The notes under the pieces were generated by a model, which was given only the letters and a program-made list of their open reading frames with translations, had not been told where the DNA came from and searched no databases. A program made the translations under genes and the position numbers. From contig NC_079425.1 in the NCBI RefSeq assembly GCF_026213295.1, positions 8,878,647-8,942,646 of the forward strand: a stretch of 64,000 bases of DNA, read 5' to 3'. Positions 63,477 through 64,000 of the stretch are shown one piece after another (within the stretch, counting starts at the first letter, position 1; each line of letters begins with the position of its first letter). This stretch comes from Gadus chalcogrammus. Taxonomy: Eukaryota; Chordata; Actinopteri; Gadiformes; Gadidae.

Positions 63477-64000
63477 TCATCTCATCGTCATCCGTTTTCC
63501 GGGGTCGGGTCGCGGGGGGAGCAGCTCAAGCAGGGGGCTCCAGACTTCCCTTTCCCGGGCCACATTGACCAGCTCTGACGGGGGGATCCCGAGGCATTCC
63601 CAGGCCAGTGTTGAGATATAATCTCTCCACCTAGTCCTGGGTCTTCCCCGAGGTCTCCTCCCCACTGGACGTGCCTGAAACACCTCCCAATGGAGGCGCC
63701 CAGTGGGCATCCTTGCCAGATGCCCGAACCACCTCAGCTGACTCATTTCTAAGTAAAGGAGCAGCGGCTCTAATCCGAGTTCCTCACGGATGACTGAGCT
63801 TCTCACCCTATTGCGAGACGCCAGCCACCCTTCTGAGAAAACTCATCTCGGCCGCTTGTACCTGCGATCTCGTCCTTTCGGCCATCACCCAACCCTCATG
63901 ACCATAGGTGAGGATAGGAACGAAGATCGACCGGTAGAACGAGAGCTTTGCCTTGCGGCTCAGCTCTCTTTTCGTAACAACGGTGCGGTAAAGCGAACGC
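63477..64000 (-). pseudogene. 3' part of a LINE reverse-transcriptase ORF (RTE/Rex3-like), broken
   Basis: The - strand encodes KRELSRKAKLSFYRSIFVP, YGHEGWVMAERTRSQVQAAE and FLRRVAG, then after a stop and frame change SSVIREELG, LRWFGHLARMPTGRL and RPRGRPRTRWRDY. This C-terminal arrangement is abundant in fish LINEs. The 3' end has short GATGA repeats. It runs off the right edge of the window. The clade is a guess from the GATGA tail and the RWFGH motif. Confidence 0.8.

Overview
The window is nuclear DNA of a ray-finned fish. Its genes are split by GT-AG introns, encode vertebrate-type proteins, and sit among teleost-style transposons (hAT and Harbinger elements, TTAA-flanked MITEs, tRNA-derived SINEs, non-LTR retrotransposons). 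The very high density of long (AC)n, (CT)n, (AT)n and poly-C/poly-G tracts is what is known of gadiform (cod-like) genomes; assignment to that order is an inference.

Layout. (1) 338-15401, + strand: the last 15 coding exons of glg1 (Golgi glycoprotein 1/MG-160/ESL-1), 570 codons plus stop, with a long 3'UTR to about 18.8 kb. Its 5' part lies left of the window. Its introns hold microsatellites, a 1-kb minisatellite, MITEs, a large inverted-repeat element and a 2-kb retrotransposon fragment lodged inside an (AC)n tract. (2) 20664-28598, - strand, tail to tail with glg1: eight coding exons (474 aa) of a ZNF395/SLC2A4RG/ZNF704-family C2H2 transcription factor; a degenerate Harbinger transposon with HARBI1-like transposase remnants sits in one intron. 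(3) 33276-36499, - strand: five phase-compatible exons of a small (165 aa) single-pass membrane protein with a juxtamembrane CxxC, read here as a transmembrane adaptor of the LIME1/PAG1 type. LIME1-SLC2A4RG and PAG1-ZNF704 are neighbours in mammals, which supports the reading. (4) 44801-45916, - strand: an intact single-exon beta-1,3-galactosyltransferase (B3GALT2-like, 371 aa). (5) 53526-55547, - strand: a two-exon, 532-aa electrically silent Kv channel subunit of the Kv6 family (kcng4-like). The right edge (63477-64000) holds the 3' part of a broken LINE on the - strand.

The genes form no operon and no shared pathway. glg1 and the galactosyltransferase act in the Golgi, the adaptor-like protein and the Kv6 subunit in the plasma membrane, and the zinc-finger protein in the nucleus.

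The most interesting signal is how tandem repeats and mobile DNA engage the glg1 splice sites. (AC)n just after donors pairs with (GT)n just before acceptors in two introns; one acceptor has a 48-nt poly-C as its pyrimidine tract; another abuts about 62 GT units; and a minisatellite seems to have grown out of an exon/intron junction, copying its 5' splice site. No exotic new system is evident. The best leads are these splice-site repeats, the retrotransposon in a (TG)n tract and the adaptor-like gene.
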